Below, piece by piece: positions 1-8,604 of a DNA stretch of 64,000 nt. Where the stretch lies: NCBI RefSeq assembly GCF_038005225.1, contig NZ_JBBOSU010000001.1:3274001-3338000 (forward strand). The letters run 5' to 3'. Numbering within the stretch: the first letter of the stretch is position 1; the number at the start of each line of letters is the position of its first letter. The stretch is from Solibacillus sp. FSL K6-1523 (GTDB lineage: Bacteria > Bacillota > Bacilli > Bacillales_A > Planococcaceae). The translations under genes and the position numbers were made by a program. The notes beneath the pieces were generated by a model, which had not been told where the DNA came from, made no database searches, and was given only the letters and a program-made list of their open reading frames with translations.

Positions 1-384
1 TTGCTGTTCGAGTACCGGTACAACGAGAGCAAGTCCTTTTCCGTAGGCAACTAACCACCTTAAAGGCAACGTATTTTGAGGACGGATTGCAATGCTGCTT
101 GAAATTTTCAATAAATTTTTATAACCTGCATCATTTTTTGCATAGAGGACTAACGGTAATAACTGATTTTCCGCCACTTCAATTTGAAGCGTTAAACCTA
201 TGACAGGATGAATCCCAGCTTTTTTCATTTGATGCCAAAAAGGCAAAAGCCCGTACAATTTCGTATTCACGATTGCACATGCTTCTGCCTCTTGGTGTTG
301 TAAAAAAGGGATGAGCTCTTCGATACGAATCGTACTTTTCAATAAATCTGCACTTGTCCGTATTTGTGGATAACCAATTGACAC
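1..384 (-). CDS. dnaE: DNA polymerase III subunit alpha DnaE, N-terminal part (cut by window start)
   Basis: Replicative polymerase of the DnaE1 type, which in Bacillus extends lagging-strand primers. Only about 128 N-terminal residues lie in the window. They contain segments typical of the DnaE PHP domain (GIHPVIGLTLQIE near 60, LVLYAKNDAGYKNLLKISS near 85-103). I chose the GTG at 384 because a GGAGG lies 8 nt upstream. An ATG at 391 opens another frame, sits directly against the Shine-Dalgarno, and gives a non-DnaE peptide. The gene begins 18 nt after nrnA on the same strand, so the two are probably cotranscribed. Oddity: the usual HxH and DDH metal motifs of the PHP domain are absent (YPQIRTSADLL and IVNTKLYG stand in their place). 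Confidence 0.85.
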   Translation of the reverse strand, partial: MSIGYPQIRTSADLLKSTIRIEELIPFLQHQEAEACAIVNTKLYGLLPFWHQMKKAGIHPVIGLTLQIEVAENQLLPLVLYAKNDAGYKNLLKISSSIAIRPQNTLPLRWLVAYGKGLALVVPVLEQQ

Positions 385-402
385 TATTCATCCCTCCTCA
401 CT

Positions 403-1347
403 TTATGAATGATTTTTACAAATTCCTTTTAACTCTTCAATCACTTGGTACGCTTCTTCCCAAGAATAAGCTGTGGCACCCGATGCTAATGGATGTCCAC
501 CACCTTTATATTTTTTCGCTAACGTATTAATAACCGGTCCTTTTGAACGTAATCGCACACGAATTGTATCATTTTCTTCAATAAAGATAACCCATGCACA
601 AATGCCTTTTACATTACCTAAAGAACCTACTAATAATGACGTTTCAGAAGGGGTAACATCAAATTCTTTTAAAACTTCTTTTGTAATTTTAATATGGGCC
701 GCGCCATGTTCATCCATTGTAAAGTTTTGATACATATACCCTTGTAAATGCAGTAATTTACGATCCATTTCGTACATCGCATCAAATAATTCACTTCGGT
801 TGAAATTATACGAAACGAGATGACCTGCTGCTTCGAATGTTTTTTCACTTGCGCTTGGGAATAAAAAGCGCCCCGTATCTCCTACAATTCCTGCGAATAG
901 TAAACGTGCTGCCTCATCTGACATCGTCCAATTGGCATGACTTTTCGCTTCCTCATACAATTCATAAATCATCTCACTACAAGAACTTGCATTCGTATCT
1001 ACCCAAAGCAAGTCTCCGTAAGCATCGTCATTTGGATGGTGATCAATTTTAATAACAAATGCGCCCGTTTTATAGCGCTGATCATCGATACGCTCCGTAT
1101 TAGCAGTATCTGTTACTAAAACTAGCGCCCCATTAAATGTTTCGTCTTGGACTTGCTGTGGCTGCGCTAAAAATGTAAGCGACTCCTCATGCTCTCCAAC
1201 GGTATAAACTTTTTTATTTGGATAATTTACTCGAATAAGCTCTGCTAAGCCAAACTGTGACCCATATGCATCTGGATCTGGACGTACATGGCGATGTACA
1301 ATAATTGTTTCGTATTGCTGAATTGTGTCGATGATTTGTCGTTTCAC
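403..1347 (-). CDS. nrnA: NrnA, bifunctional oligoribonuclease / pAp phosphatase (DHH family)
   Basis: NrnA degrades nanoRNAs of two to five nucleotides and dephosphorylates 3'-phosphoadenosine 5'-phosphate in the cytoplasm. The 314-residue length is normal. The DHH domain shows H20, D24 and D26 (HRHVRPDPDA), D80, and DHH at 102-104. The C-terminal DHHA1 domain carries GGGHPLASGA, which binds substrate. The gene lies just upstream of dnaE, close to its location in B. subtilis (ytqI). All catalytic motifs are present, so it should be active. Confidence 0.95.
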   Translation of the reverse strand: MKRQIIDTIQQYETIIVHRHVRPDPDAYGSQFGLAELIRVNYPNKKVYTVGEHEESLTFLAQPQQVQDETFNGALVLVTDTANTERIDDQRYKTGAFVIKIDHHPNDDAYGDLLWVDTNASSCSEMIYELYEEAKSHANWTMSDEAARLLFAGIVGDTGRFLFPSASEKTFEAAGHLVSYNFNRSELFDAMYEMDRKLLHLQGYMYQNFTMDEHGAAHIKITKEVLKEFDVTPSETSLLVGSLGNVKGICAWVIFIEENDTIRVRLRSKGPVINTLAKKYKGGGHPLASGATAYSWEEAYQVIEELKGICKNHS

Positions 1348-1441
1348 AAGTGTTTCCCCCTAATAGTCAGTGAATTCCAGTCGCAATTTTGCTAAAAAAT
1401 CGGTACAATACTTATTAGCTATGCTACTTGGGAGGTTCACT

Positions 1442-1756
1442 ATGATTTATTTAAACTTTATTTTTGTCGCAGCTATTGTTATTTCATTCGTTTTTTACTT
1501 TTATTTTAAAACGAAACAATTCCGCGCTACTTTACCAATTCGCAAAAAGTGGTATACAGCAAAAGCTGGTGTTGCATTAGGTATATTTCTTATTTTCTTT
1601 AGTTGTAATGCCATCATTCTTTACCCTGATGTAATCGGCTTTATTGTAGCGGCTATTTTTGCCGTTATTGGTATTGGACTTAGTGTGAATAACTTTAAAC
1701 GTATGCGTCACGAAGGTAAATATGTACTTGAAGAATACGAACTGAATAAATTCTGA
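1442..1756 (+). CDS. ytpI: YtpI-like membrane protein
   Basis: A 104-residue integral membrane protein of unknown function, divergent from nrnA and upstream of ytoI as in B. subtilis, where YtpI is about 100 residues. Three hydrophobic segments are visible (about 3-20, 38-56 and 58-78), followed by a basic then acidic C-terminus ending ELNKF. I chose the ATG at 1442 because GGGAGGT lies 5-6 nt upstream. The longer frame from 1370 has no ribosome binding site. The stop codon is followed immediately by the repeat element at 1757. Confidence 0.8.
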   Translation: MIYLNFIFVAAIVISFVFYFYFKTKQFRATLPIRKKWYTAKAGVALGIFLIFFSCNAIILYPDVIGFIVAAIFAVIGIGLSVNNFKRMRHEGKYVLEEYELNKF

Positions 1757-2004
1757 CTTGATCCAGCTGTATTCCTCCACTTCTATAAGTGGGGGATGAA
1801 TGCCAAAATGTGCAATTCTATTCCGTTGGGATTCAAACCCCAGCTGCATTGGGGAACAAAGGCTAAACCCGTCACGTCCTGTGACAACGCCTTTGTGATC
1901 AACTTCGTGTTGACCTAAGCCCCGGCGGATGTCACAGATTTTTAAGGGAAGTTTTTCGAGCTAGCTCGAAAAAATCTGGACGCAATTACGCCGAGGCGTA
2001 ATTG
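1757..2004 (+). repeat. Structured interspersed repeat, copy A
   Basis: About 248 bp that reappears, inverted, at 3411-3645. In order it holds a TTGAT start, a hairpin (CCACTT ctat AAGTGG), a CCCCA/TGGGG hairpin, an AAAGGC...GCCTTT stem, a TCAAC/GTTGA hairpin (1899-1913), a CGAGC/GCTCG hairpin inside an AGATTTTT/AAAAATCT stem, and a terminal palindrome with arms CAATTACGCC and GGCGTAATTG (1983-2004). It has no open reading frame of note. Relative to copy B it carries an extra small hairpin (GTCAC/GTGAC near 1871-1884). Confidence 0.85.
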
Positions 2005-2007
2005 ATT

Positions 2008-2042
2008 AAAGGGGCGTCCTATTTTGAGGGTTGCCCCTTTTT
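2008..2042. terminator. Terminator between ytpI/repeat A and ytoI
   Basis: AAAGGGGC pairs with GCCCCTTT across an 18-nt loop, with a T-run on the + strand. It can serve the convergent transcripts of ytpI and ytoI. Confidence 0.6.
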
Positions 2043-2044
2043 CA

Positions 2045-3352
2045 TTATCTCTCTAATAACTGGAACATCATTAATGCTTTTCCTACTAAAAGCGAGCCAT
2101 TAAATACTTCAAAGTCCATTTTTACAAACTTACGACTCATATCTAAAATTTGTGGGCGAACAGTTAATATGCTCTCCATTTGCACTGGCTTAATGAAATA
2201 AATGGTCATATTTTCTGCCACGGCATCCCCACGTTTACGGCGTTTTAATGCAAATGAGCCTACTTCAGCTAGCAATGTTGTAAAAGCACCGTAAGAAATC
2301 GCCCCAAACTGGTTGGTCATTTGCGGTGTCACTTTAAACTCCACTACTAGATCCTCATCACCTAACACACGCATCTCATTTTTCACTAAATCATCAATTG
2401 TTTCACCATGATGCGGTTGACGTTGTGCTAATTGCAGCGCTTTCAAAACATCTTGACGGGTAATAACACCTTGCAATAAACCATCTTCATTAATAATCGG
2501 AAGTAAATCAATACCCTCCCAAATCATGCGATGCCCTGCAGTTGCAACACTTGTTTTCATCGAAGCAGCAATTGGATTTTTCGTCATGACTTTATCAATC
2601 GCTTCCGATTCATCACGTCCGATGACATCTTTACTTGTAATCATTCCGACTAGCTTATTTTGAGCAGTGACAACCGGGAACGCCCCATGTGTTGTACGCA
2701 TATTTTGTTTATGATAATCCGCAATTAAATGCGTATTACGTAGCACCGCTGTATCTTCCATCGGAACATAAATATCTTCAATTAACAAAATATCCTTTTT
2801 AATTAATTGGTCATAAATGGCACGGTTAATCATTGTTGCCACCGTAAATGTATCATAGCTCGTTGAGATGATCGGTAAATCCAATTCATCTGCAAGTAAT
2901 TTATTCTCATCGGTTGTATCAAAGCCACCTGTTATTAATACAGCTGCGCCCGTTTTCAATGCGTATTCATGTGCTTGTGTACGGTTTCCAACAATAAGTA
3001 AACTACCTGCATCAGTGTAGCGCATCATATCATCGAGTTTCATAGCACCAATGACGAACTTTGTTAATGTTTTGTGTAAACCTGTTTTGCCACCTAATAC
3101 TTGTCCATCTATAATATTGACGATTTCTGCAAATGTTAGGCGTTCAATATTTTCTTTCTTTTTCTTCTCAATACGAATTGTACCTACTCGTTCAATCGAG
3201 CTTACTAAACGGCGATTTTCGGCTTCCTTGATCGCACGGTAAGCTGTCCCTTCACTTACTTGCATTTCCTTTGCAATTTGGCGTACTGAAATTTTATCGC
3301 CAACTGGTAATGATTCGATATATTGTAGTATTTTTTCGTGTTTTGTTGACAA
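2045..3352 (-). CDS. ytoI: YtoI, regulator-like protein with HTH, DRTGG, CBS and hotdog domains
   Basis: About 435 residues. In order: a winged helix (about 1-65, ISVRQIAKEMQVSEGTAYRAIKEAE), a DRTGG domain (about 70-190), a CBS pair (about 195-315, GMITSKDV and GVITRQDV) and a C-terminal hotdog fold like that of acyl-CoA thioesterases. CBS pairs usually sense adenine nucleotides, but the ligand and target of YtoI are unknown. Two non-ATG starts compete: GTG 3361, and TTG 3352, which has AGGTGAT about 4-6 nt upstream and better matches the family N-terminus (STKHEKIL). I prefer TTG. The gene is bracketed by repeat copies A and B. Confidence 0.88.
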   Translation of the reverse strand: MSTKHEKILQYIESLPVGDKISVRQIAKEMQVSEGTAYRAIKEAENRRLVSSIERVGTIRIEKKKKENIERLTFAEIVNIIDGQVLGGKTGLHKTLTKFVIGAMKLDDMMRYTDAGSLLIVGNRTQAHEYALKTGAAVLITGGFDTTDENKLLADELDLPIISTSYDTFTVATMINRAIYDQLIKKDILLIEDIYVPMEDTAVLRNTHLIADYHKQNMRTTHGAFPVVTAQNKLVGMITSKDVIGRDESEAIDKVMTKNPIAASMKTSVATAGHRMIWEGIDLLPIINEDGLLQGVITRQDVLKALQLAQRQPHHGETIDDLVKNEMRVLGDEDLVVEFKVTPQMTNQFGAISYGAFTTLLAEVGSFALKRRKRGDAVAENMTIYFIKPVQMESILTVRPQILDMSRKFVKMDFEVFNGSLLVGKALMMFQLLER

Positions 3353-3410
3353 TATTATCACCTATTTCCCCATCATTCGTTCTTTCCCTAGTGTACCATA
3401 TTTGACTAAT

Positions 3411-3645
3411 CAATTACGCCCTTGCGTAATTGTGTCCGGATTTTTTTTCGAGCACGCTCGAAAAGCTCCTCTAAAAAATCTGTGACATCCGCCGGGGCTT
3501 GGGCCAACACGATGTTGGTCACAAAGGCGTTGTGGGTTTAGCCTTTCTTCCTAAGTGCAGCCAAGGTTTGAACACCCACAAAAATAGAATTGCCTATTTG
3601 GCATCTATCCCACTTATTGAAGTAAGGGACTTTTGCTAAATCAAG
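3411..3645 (-). repeat. Structured interspersed repeat, copy B (inverted relative to copy A)
   Basis: The reverse complement aligns with copy A along its whole length, from the TTGAT start (3640-3645 on + reads ATCAAG) to the terminal palindrome (3411-3432). Hairpins are kept although the sequence differs: the TCAAC/GTTGA stem of A is CCAAC/GTTGG here (3504-3518), and the first hairpin uses G-U pairs. It lies upstream of ytoI, with the palindromic end nearest the gene. Confidence 0.85.
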
Positions 3646-3713
3646 TTACATTTATACAATTTTAACTATTGGTCATACGTATGATGATGCTCATTTGATA
3701 TTATTGTACACAT

Positions 3714-3744
3714 AAAAAAAAGTAGCCGTTTTCGCTACTTTTTT
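3714..3744. terminator. Terminator after ytkL
   Basis: Symmetric hairpin GTAGC/GCTAC flanked by an A-run and a T-run, placed just after the ytkL stop codon on the minus strand. Confidence 0.7.
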
Positions 3745-3751
3745 CTATCAA

Positions 3752-4435
3752 CTATTCAAAGTTTACTTCTTCACCAACTTTTAAAACTTGAACGTCTGCA
3801 TCTTCTACTAATTTTGCAAAATCATTTGGATCTTGAACAATTGGTGGGAATGTATTGTAATGAATTGGTACAACGATTTTCGGCTTTAATAACGACACTG
3901 CATATGCCGCATCCTCAGGTCCCATCGTAAAGTTATCCCCAATTGGTAAAAATGCTACGTCGATTGGATGACGTTTGCCAATCAGCTCCATATCCCCAAA
4001 TAACGCCGTGTCTCCTGCATGATAGATCGTAATATCCTCCGCCGTAAATAAAATCCCTCCAGGCATACCCGTATAAATCATTTCATTGTTTTCGGTTACA
4101 TAAGATGACCCATGAAAAGCTTGCGTATATTTCACCTTACCAAAATCAAATACATGCGCACCGCCAATATGCATATTGTGTACACGACACCCTTGCCAAC
4201 CTAAATAATTCGCTAATTCATTCGGTGCTACAACAAGTGCATCATTTTTCTTCGCAAGTTCCACCGTATCCCCAACATGATCATTATGCCCATGTGTTAA
4301 TAAAATAACATCGGGATTCTCCTTTTCAACTTGTAAATCTGTTTGACCATTCCCATTAATAAATGGATCAATTAAGATCGTTTGTTTATTCGTTTGTATT
4401 TTTACAACTGAATGTCCATGAAATGAAATTCGCAT
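3752..4435 (-). CDS. ytkL: YtkL, UPF0173 metal-dependent hydrolase (metallo-beta-lactamase fold)
   Basis: Predicted cytoplasmic metallohydrolase of 227 residues, the same length as B. subtilis YtkL. Its substrate is unknown. Metal-binding motifs are [10 protein letters not shown] (about 47-56), the HAGDTA aspartate (about 140) and the late histidine in [10 protein letters not shown] (about 190). The ATG at 4435 has AGGAGGGG about 6-7 nt upstream. The ATG at 4459 would add eight residues unlike the family and has no ribosome binding site. It is divergent from the M24 peptidase gene. Confidence 0.93.
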   Translation of the reverse strand: MRISFHGHSVVKIQTNKQTILIDPFINGNGQTDLQVEKENPDVILLTHGHNDHVGDTVELAKKNDALVVAPNELANYLGWQGCRVHNMHIGGAHVFDFGKVKYTQAFHGSSYVTENNEMIYTGMPGGILFTAEDITIYHAGDTALFGDMELIGKRHPIDVAFLPIGDNFTMGPEDAAYAVSLLKPKIVVPIHYNTFPPIVQDPNDFAKLVEDADVQVLKVGEEVNFE

Positions 4436-4569
4436 AAAAACCCCTCCTATTCTAGCCATTATATCTTTAATTCGAGGAATATGCAGAAATCCCTTTTTTT
4501 GATATGCTATTCTATGTCAGAACTTTCACTATACTGCATAGTTCAATTAAAAAGAAGGGGGTTTTGCAT

Positions 4570-5658
4570 ATGTCAAAACTACAACAATTACAAAATTATC
4601 TGTTTGAAAACAATTTAGAAGCTGCCTTCATTACAACACCGGACAATGTTTTTTATTTTTCGGGTTTCAAAAGCAATCCACATGAACGTTTATTAGGAAT
4701 TATGGTATTTAAACAGGAGCAACCTTTTTTAATCTGTCCGAAGATGGAAGTGCCTGATGCGAAAGCTGCGGGCTGGGCATATGATGTCGTCGGTCATGAA
4801 GATACGGAAATCGCTTGGGATGTATTAGCGAAAACAGTTGCTTCAAAAAATGTTCAGCTATCTTCACTTGCCATTGAAAAAGCACATCTTACGGTTGAAC
4901 GTTTAGAAGCGTTACAAGAGCGTTATCCAGCAGCTCAATTTGCGGGTATTGATACAAAAGTTAATGCAATGCGTATCCAAAAGGATGAAGATGAATTGGC
5001 AAAACTGCGTAAAGCTGCAGAACTGGCGGACTACGCTATTCAAGTCGGCTGTGATGCGATTGCTGAAGGCAAAACGGAAATGGACATTTTAAATACGATT
5101 GAATCTGCTATTAAAGCAAAAGGGTATTCGATGAGTTTCGATACAATGGTGCTCGCAGGTGAAAAAGCAGCTTCTCCACATGGGACACCTGGAGATCGAA
5201 AAGTTCAAAAAGGGGACTTTATTTTATTTGATTTAGGCGTTGTTTATGAAGGGTATTGCTCTGATATTACGCGTACTGTGGCGTTCGGTCAGCCGAATGA
5301 AGAACAAGTAAAAATTTATAATGCTGTTCGCAAAGCAAATGAAGATGCGATTGCTGCTGTAAAACCAGGTGTAATTGCGATGGATTTAGATAAAATTGCG
5401 CGTAATGTCATTACAGAAGCAGGCTACGGACAATATTTCACGCACCGTCTTGGACATGGACTTGGCATCTCGGTTCATGAATTCCCGTCCATTACAGGGA
5501 CAAACGAAATGGTTTTAAATCCGGGTACTGTATTTACAATTGAACCAGGAATTTATAAAACGGACGTTGCGGGCGTTCGCATCGAGGATGATGTGGTCGT
5601 TACAGCGGATGGCGTAGAAATTTTAACGAAATTCACAAAAGATTTAGTCATTTTATAA
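4570..5658 (+). CDS. M24 family Xaa-Pro peptidase / dipeptidase
   Basis: Cytoplasmic metallopeptidase of 362 residues that likely releases proline-containing dipeptides or N-terminal residues before proline. The N-terminal creatinase-like domain spans about 5-130 and the pita-bread catalytic domain about 135-355. All five metal ligands can be seen: two aspartates in DLGVVYEGYCSD, the histidine in RLGHGLGISVHE, and glutamates in FTIEPGIY and VRIEDDV. The ATG at 4570 follows AAGAAGGGGG at good spacing. The longer frame from 4504 lacks a ribosome binding site. The exact paralog (PepQ, YpdF or YkvY type) is uncertain. Confidence 0.9.
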   Translation: MSKLQQLQNYLFENNLEAAFITTPDNVFYFSGFKSNPHERLLGIMVFKQEQPFLICPKMEVPDAKAAGWAYDVVGHEDTEIAWDVLAKTVASKNVQLSSLAIEKAHLTVERLEALQERYPAAQFAGIDTKVNAMRIQKDEDELAKLRKAAELADYAIQVGCDAIAEGKTEMDILNTIESAIKAKGYSMSFDTMVLAGEKAASPHGTPGDRKVQKGDFILFDLGVVYEGYCSDITRTVAFGQPNEEQVKIYNAVRKANEDAIAAVKPGVIAMDLDKIARNVITEAGYGQYFTHRLGHGLGISVHEFPSITGTNEMVLNPGTVFTIEPGIYKTDVAGVRIEDDVVVTADGVEILTKFTKDLVIL

Positions 5659-5679
5659 AATATAGTTTCATATAATTGT

Positions 5680-5715
5680 AAAAAGCCGTTTTGATAGATT
5701 TCAAAACGGCTTTTT
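5680..5715. terminator. Terminator after the M24 peptidase gene
   Basis: Long hairpin AAAGCCGTTTTGA/TCAAAACGGCTTT with a T-run. Confidence 0.85.
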
Positions 5716-5817
5716 CTATTAAAACTTTATTAACTTCATAAAAGGAAACCTATTTCCTTTACATTCTTTCCCTTGTTTTAATAGGCAAAATAACAGAAGT
5801 AAGAAAGGGAGTGCGCC

Positions 5818-6591
5818 ATGAAAAAAATAGTTAAAATTACGTTCATTTCATTCGTCTTAATCGTATCGCCTCTTAGTTCTCCTAAATCCGCTTTCATTCA
5901 GGCTGCATCTGTGTACGATTTTCAAATTAAAAATGATCTATTCTTTCATGGTGCGTCTCCAATGCATACTGAAAAAATAGCACTATTTCAAAATCACCTA
6001 ATAGGAATTGTTCATGCAGTAAAAAACAAATGGGCTTCGGTAGAGTATCAAGCGAGACTTAACACGATGTATGGATTAACTCAGACGAACAAATCGACCG
6101 AAATAAATACAATAACTTCCACACAAATAATATCCAGCCTCCTACCTAAAACAGATCAAAGCTACACATACGAACCGTCTTTTCAAGGACCGGAAAAAAC
6201 GACGTATATCGCTACAAAAAATCCCTACTTCGACAATGCTGTCAATTTATTAGAAGATGAATACACAGGCTATACGTATATTGAATCCCCTAAAAGCTTT
6301 ACAATGGGCGATGCCAATTCAGATGTTTTCTATTTTTCATTAGATTTACCAATGAACGCAACGTCAACTATTCGCGACATGGATTATGAAGTAGAAAAAA
6401 GTGAGTATACTGAAGTGGTGGTGGTTAGTACTACCGAAATCGTCCATACAAAAGCCGGCATGTTCAATAATGTAGTTGTGTTAAACTATCCAAACGGCTC
6501 AACATTATTTATTGCAAAGGGTTATGGCATTATTAAAATAACGGATTATGAGGGCAATACTTCAACAGAGCTTATTGCGGTGGAAAATTAA
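5818..6591 (+). CDS. Secreted protein of unknown function
   Basis: A 257-residue protein with a signal peptide: a basic start (MKKIVK), a hydrophobic core to about residue 20, and a likely signal peptidase site after IQAAS near 31. There is no lipobox and no further membrane segment, so it should be released or wall-associated. The C-terminal third (about 195-255, HTKAGMFNNVVVLNYPNGSTLFIAKGYGIIKITDYEG) resembles the AG-F-NVV...A-G-GIIK pattern seen in several secreted Bacillus proteins of unknown role. GAAAGGGAG precedes the ATG. It stands alone between two terminators. I cannot assign a function. Confidence 0.8.
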   Translation: MKKIVKITFISFVLIVSPLSSPKSAFIQAASVYDFQIKNDLFFHGASPMHTEKIALFQNHLIGIVHAVKNKWASVEYQARLNTMYGLTQTNKSTEINTITSTQIISSLLPKTDQSYTYEPSFQGPEKTTYIATKNPYFDNAVNLLEDEYTGYTYIESPKSFTMGDANSDVFYFSLDLPMNATSTIRDMDYEVEKSEYTEVVVVSTTEIVHTKAGMFNNVVVLNYPNGSTLFIAKGYGIIKITDYEGNTSTELIAVEN

Positions 6592-6604
6592 TTACTCATA
6601 GGAA

Positions 6605-6632
6605 AAGCTGACGAACCTTGAATTCGTCAGCT
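6605..6632. terminator. Bidirectional terminator between the secreted protein gene and ald
   Basis: Ten-base-pair hairpin AAGCTGACGA/TCGTCAGCTT between two convergent genes. Confidence 0.75.
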
Positions 6633-6640
6633 TCTTATTA

Positions 6641-7777
6641 TTAATTCGTTAAACCAGATGAAACACCTAATAGATCATCTACTGAAACACATGGTACACC
6701 TTGTGCATTGGCCACTGCCTCATACACTACATGACCTTCTAATGTATTCAGACCTAGTTTTAAAGCTGGGTTGTCTAAACATGCTTTCACATAGCCTTTG
6801 TTAGCAATTTGTAATGCATATGGAACGGTATTATTTGTTAATGCAACCGTTGACGTACGTGGAACTGCACCTGGCATATTTGCAACTGTATAATGTACGA
6901 CACCATGCTTCACGAATGTTGGTTTGTCATGTGTTGTTACTTTTTCAGATGTTTCGAAGCAGCCTCCTTGATCAATGGCAATATCTACAACAACTGAACC
7001 AGGTGACATCGAACGAATCATGTCCTCTGTCACAAGCTTTGGTGCCTTTGCTCCTGGAATTAATACAGACCCTACAACTAAATCGGCTTCTTTCACAGCC
7101 TGTGCAATATTATACGGGTTTGAAATTAATGTTTGTGCATTTCGTCCAAAGATGTCCTCTAACTGACGTAATCGCTCAGGGCTTAAATCAATAATTGTCA
7201 CGTCTGCTCCCATGCCAACAGCAATTTTAGCTGCGTTCGTACCAGCAATTCCTCCCCCAATCACCGTTACTTTTCCACGCTGAACGCCTGATACACCACC
7301 TAATAAAATCCCTTTTCCACCTGGTAGCTTTTCTAAATATTGTGCACCGATTTGCGTTGCCATTTTACCTGCAACTTCACTCATCGGCGTTAATAATGGT
7401 AATGAACGGTTCGGCAATTGTACCGTTTCATATGCAATGCCTACTACTTTTTTGTCGTTCAATGCTTTTGTTAATGCTAGCTCGGTTGCTAAGTGTAAAT
7501 ACGTAAATAAAATTAACCCTTCGCGGAAATAGCCATACTCACTTTCAACCGGTTCCTTCACTTTTAAAACCATTTCGGCAGACCAAGCCTCTTCTGCACT
7601 ATCAACGATTTTTGCCCCCGCTAAAAGATAATCTGCATCAGTAAACGCAGAACCTAAACCTGCTCCTTTTTCTATTACCACTTCATGTCCAGACGTTACA
7701 AGTGATAAAACACCAGCTGGCGTCATTGCCACTCGATTTTCATTATTTTTAATTTCTTTCGGTACCCCTATTTTCAT
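6641..7777 (-). CDS. ald: Alanine dehydrogenase
   Basis: NAD-dependent oxidative deamination of L-alanine to pyruvate and ammonia, important in Bacillus for alanine use and normal sporulation. The 378-residue length is typical. Visible are the N-terminal signature [14 protein letters not shown], the substrate lysine and histidine (VLKVKEP about 75, YLHLA about 95), the Rossmann motif [11 protein letters not shown] (about 174-184) and the aspartate in [13 protein letters not shown] (about 270). GGGGAGGA precedes the ATG. The gene is monocistronic. Confidence 0.97.
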   Translation of the reverse strand: MKIGVPKEIKNNENRVAMTPAGVLSLVTSGHEVVIEKGAGLGSAFTDADYLLAGAKIVDSAEEAWSAEMVLKVKEPVESEYGYFREGLILFTYLHLATELALTKALNDKKVVGIAYETVQLPNRSLPLLTPMSEVAGKMATQIGAQYLEKLPGGKGILLGGVSGVQRGKVTVIGGGIAGTNAAKIAVGMGADVTIIDLSPERLRQLEDIFGRNAQTLISNPYNIAQAVKEADLVVGSVLIPGAKAPKLVTEDMIRSMSPGSVVVDIAIDQGGCFETSEKVTTHDKPTFVKHGVVHYTVANMPGAVPRTSTVALTNNTVPYALQIANKGYVKACLDNPALKLGLNTLEGHVVYEAVANAQGVPCVSVDDLLGVSSGLTN

Positions 7778-8032
7778 CGCTTATTCCTCCCCAAGAACAA
7801 TTAGTGAATCAAATCTATTCTACCAATTTTATGAAAAAAATAGTAGTTAAATTTATTGAATTTACAATAAATTATAAATTATTAGATTTATGAAATTTTC
7901 TAATTTATTTTTTCTTATCGACACGTTTTTATGCTTTCTAGTAAGTATGAACTTGCTCCTTCCATTTAAGAATATTGTTTGACTTTTATTATACAAATAG
8001 GAGGAATATTTACATTTTTTCAACGATAGCTA

Positions 8033-8060
8033 TTTCCAACTGTAAAACATTTGGTATAAT
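8033..8060 (+). promoter_or_regulatory. Probable promoter of the universal stress protein gene
   Basis: Perfect -10 TATAAT at 8055-8060, with a weak -35 (TTTCCA, 8033-8038) 16 bp upstream. The rest of the 300-bp gap between ald and this gene (7778-8030) is AT-rich and I see no gene in it. Confidence 0.5.
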
Positions 8061-8091
8061 ACACATATAGACAATTAAGGAGGAAATGAAA

Positions 8092-8538
8092 ATGGCTAAT
8101 CATTATAAAAGTATTGTAGTTGCAGTAGACGGTTCTAAAGAAGCAGAATATGCATTCCGTAAATCAATTGACGTTGCAAAACGTAATGAAGGTGCAACAA
8201 TCAATCTTGTAAATGTTATTGACACACGTTCATTCGCTGCAATTGAAGCATATGACCGCACAATCGCTGAGCGCGCACAAGAGCACTCAGAAGAATTACT
8301 AAACGGTTACAAAAAGCAAGCTGAAGAAGCTGGCGTTGCAAACGTTAACTTAGTAATCGAGTACGGTTCTCCAAAAAACATCATCACAAAAGAGCTTTCT
8401 AAAGTAGTAGAAGCAGATTTAATTATTTGTGGTGCAACAGGTTTAAATGCTGTTGAGCGTTTCTTAATCGGCTCTGTTTCAGAAGCGATTGTACGTTCTG
8501 CACACTGTGATGTATTAGTTATTCGTACACCAGAGTGA
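8092..8538 (+). CDS. UspA family universal stress protein
   Basis: Cytoplasmic nucleotide-binding stress protein of 148 residues. The ATP-binding pattern G-xx-G-x9-G-S is visible in GATGLNAVERFLIGSVSEAI (about 115-134), and the N-terminal strand IVVAVDGS carries the conserved aspartate. The ATG at 8092 has AAGGAGG 8 nt upstream. The in-frame ATG at 8086 is too close to it. It stands alone with its own promoter and terminator. A second UspA gene lies at 38508. Confidence 0.92.
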   Translation: MANHYKSIVVAVDGSKEAEYAFRKSIDVAKRNEGATINLVNVIDTRSFAAIEAYDRTIAERAQEHSEELLNGYKKQAEEAGVANVNLVIEYGSPKNIITKELSKVVEADLIICGATGLNAVERFLIGSVSEAIVRSAHCDVLVIRTPE

Positions 8539-8558
8539 TGATCATTTCCAATTAAAAG

Positions 8559-8604
8559 AGCCGCTGAAAGTCATTTTCCAATGACCTTTCAGCGGCTTTT
8601 TCGA
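8559..8604. terminator. Terminator between the usp gene and ytxK
   Basis: Long hairpin AGCCGCTGAAAG/CTTTCAGCGGCT followed by T5. It serves convergent genes. Confidence 0.88.

Noticed and set aside
179-391. 70-residue frame on the minus strand
   Set aside because: It is out of frame with dnaE, which starts at GTG 384 and gives a clear DnaE N-terminus. The ATG sits against the Shine-Dalgarno.
1757-3645. Composite transposon carrying ytoI between inverted repeats
   Set aside because: ytoI is in its conserved chromosomal position, both repeats are non-coding, and independent insertion on either side is simpler.
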